From: Corella eumyota | Taxonomy: Eukaryota; Chordata; Ascidiacea; Phlebobranchia; Corellidae | DNA: 64,000 bases | Direction: 5' to 3' | Assembly: GCA_963082875.1 (NCBI GenBank) | Contig: OY720097.1 | Location: forward strand, 22,514,501-22,578,500 | In this document: positions 63,793 through 64,000 of the stretch, one piece after another | Numbering within the stretch: position 1 is the stretch's first letter | How the letters are laid out: each line of letters opens with the position of its first letter | The notes under the pieces: model-generated | Told to the model about the DNA's origin: nothing | The model's input: the letters and a program-made list of their open reading frames with translations, nothing else | The model's database searches: none | Position numbers and translations under genes: made by a program

Positions 63793-64000
63793 TAAACGGT
63801 AATCAACTGATAACTAAACAGATTAACCGATGATGCAGTTGGGCAATCTTTCGGACCGACTAACTCCAGGCAACTCTCGATGTAGTGGTCGGGAACGTGG
63901 TTTGGTTAGAACATTATGGTTTACTTTATGAAATTTCGGTTATTTTACAACTGTTGTGTTGGTAAAAAAACTTGTGACTGGGTTAAAGTAATAAAAGATC
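63793..64000 (+). repeat. 3' flank module, copy after gene D, cut by the window end
   Basis: GTTAAACGGTAATCAACTG, GTGGTCGGGAACGTGGTTTGG and CTTGTGACTGGGTTAAAG follow the order of the module at 25359-25645. Its presence suggests that another lectin unit may follow outside the window. Confidence 0.65.

Overview
The window looks like a tunicate genome, most likely Ciona. It is very AT-rich and its genes have many short introns. It carries repeated tRNA-derived SINE-like elements, and its host genes are clearly animal: a NOX2-type NADPH oxidase, PRXL2C and a CNBD2-like gene. The species call is inference; the gene family calls come from translating the exons by eye.

Left part (1-22 kb): an orphan reading frame on the minus strand (573-1166), with a decayed partial copy beside it. 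Next is the N-terminal part of a CNBD2-like gene on the minus strand (six exons, 5400 to 1669; the rest is not found in the window). A gene-poor stretch (5.4-10.5 kb) holds SINEs and a cluster of TGACGTCA motifs. A complete five-exon PRXL2C gene (minus, 12480-10572) lies head-to-head with a complete 13-exon NOX2-like gene (plus, 14760-20453). A 53-bp minisatellite sits between the two starts.

Right part (22-64 kb): a head-to-tail array of four plus-strand genes, here called A to D, for single-pass type I receptors of the C-type lectin family. Each has a signal peptide, one (A, B), four (C) or two (D) C-type lectin domains (each split over two exons), a Thr-rich stalk, one membrane span, a cytoplasmic tail and a small last exon. 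The tail is the remarkable part. It is built from tandem microexons of 27-39 nt (mostly 36), all phase 1-1 and all multiples of three. I count 1 in A, 10 in B, 17 in C and 22 in D, plus one read-through variant in each of B and C. Each encodes one roughly 12-residue repeat of the type x-E/K-P-D-x-x-Y/x-V-E-A-V-A, often with a tyrosine. Because any microexon can be skipped or joined without a frameshift, the array could produce many tail variants. This resembles in design the micro-exon genes of schistosomes, but here it forms the intracellular tail of putative immune receptors.

The array is evolving quickly. A 9.4-kb block covering the 3' part of gene B, the spacer and the 5' part of gene C recurs as the 3' part of C, the spacer and the 5' part of D, about 17.93 kb further on. 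One microexon appears to have been overwritten by its neighbour. The end of D contains a four-exon higher-order repeat of about 594 bp. Each gene is preceded by a tract of diverged repeats of roughly 150-175 bp that carry splice-acceptor-like and TGATGTCA-like motifs. All splice sites were read by eye from AG/GT signals, reading frame and comparison between copies; no transcript evidence was available.
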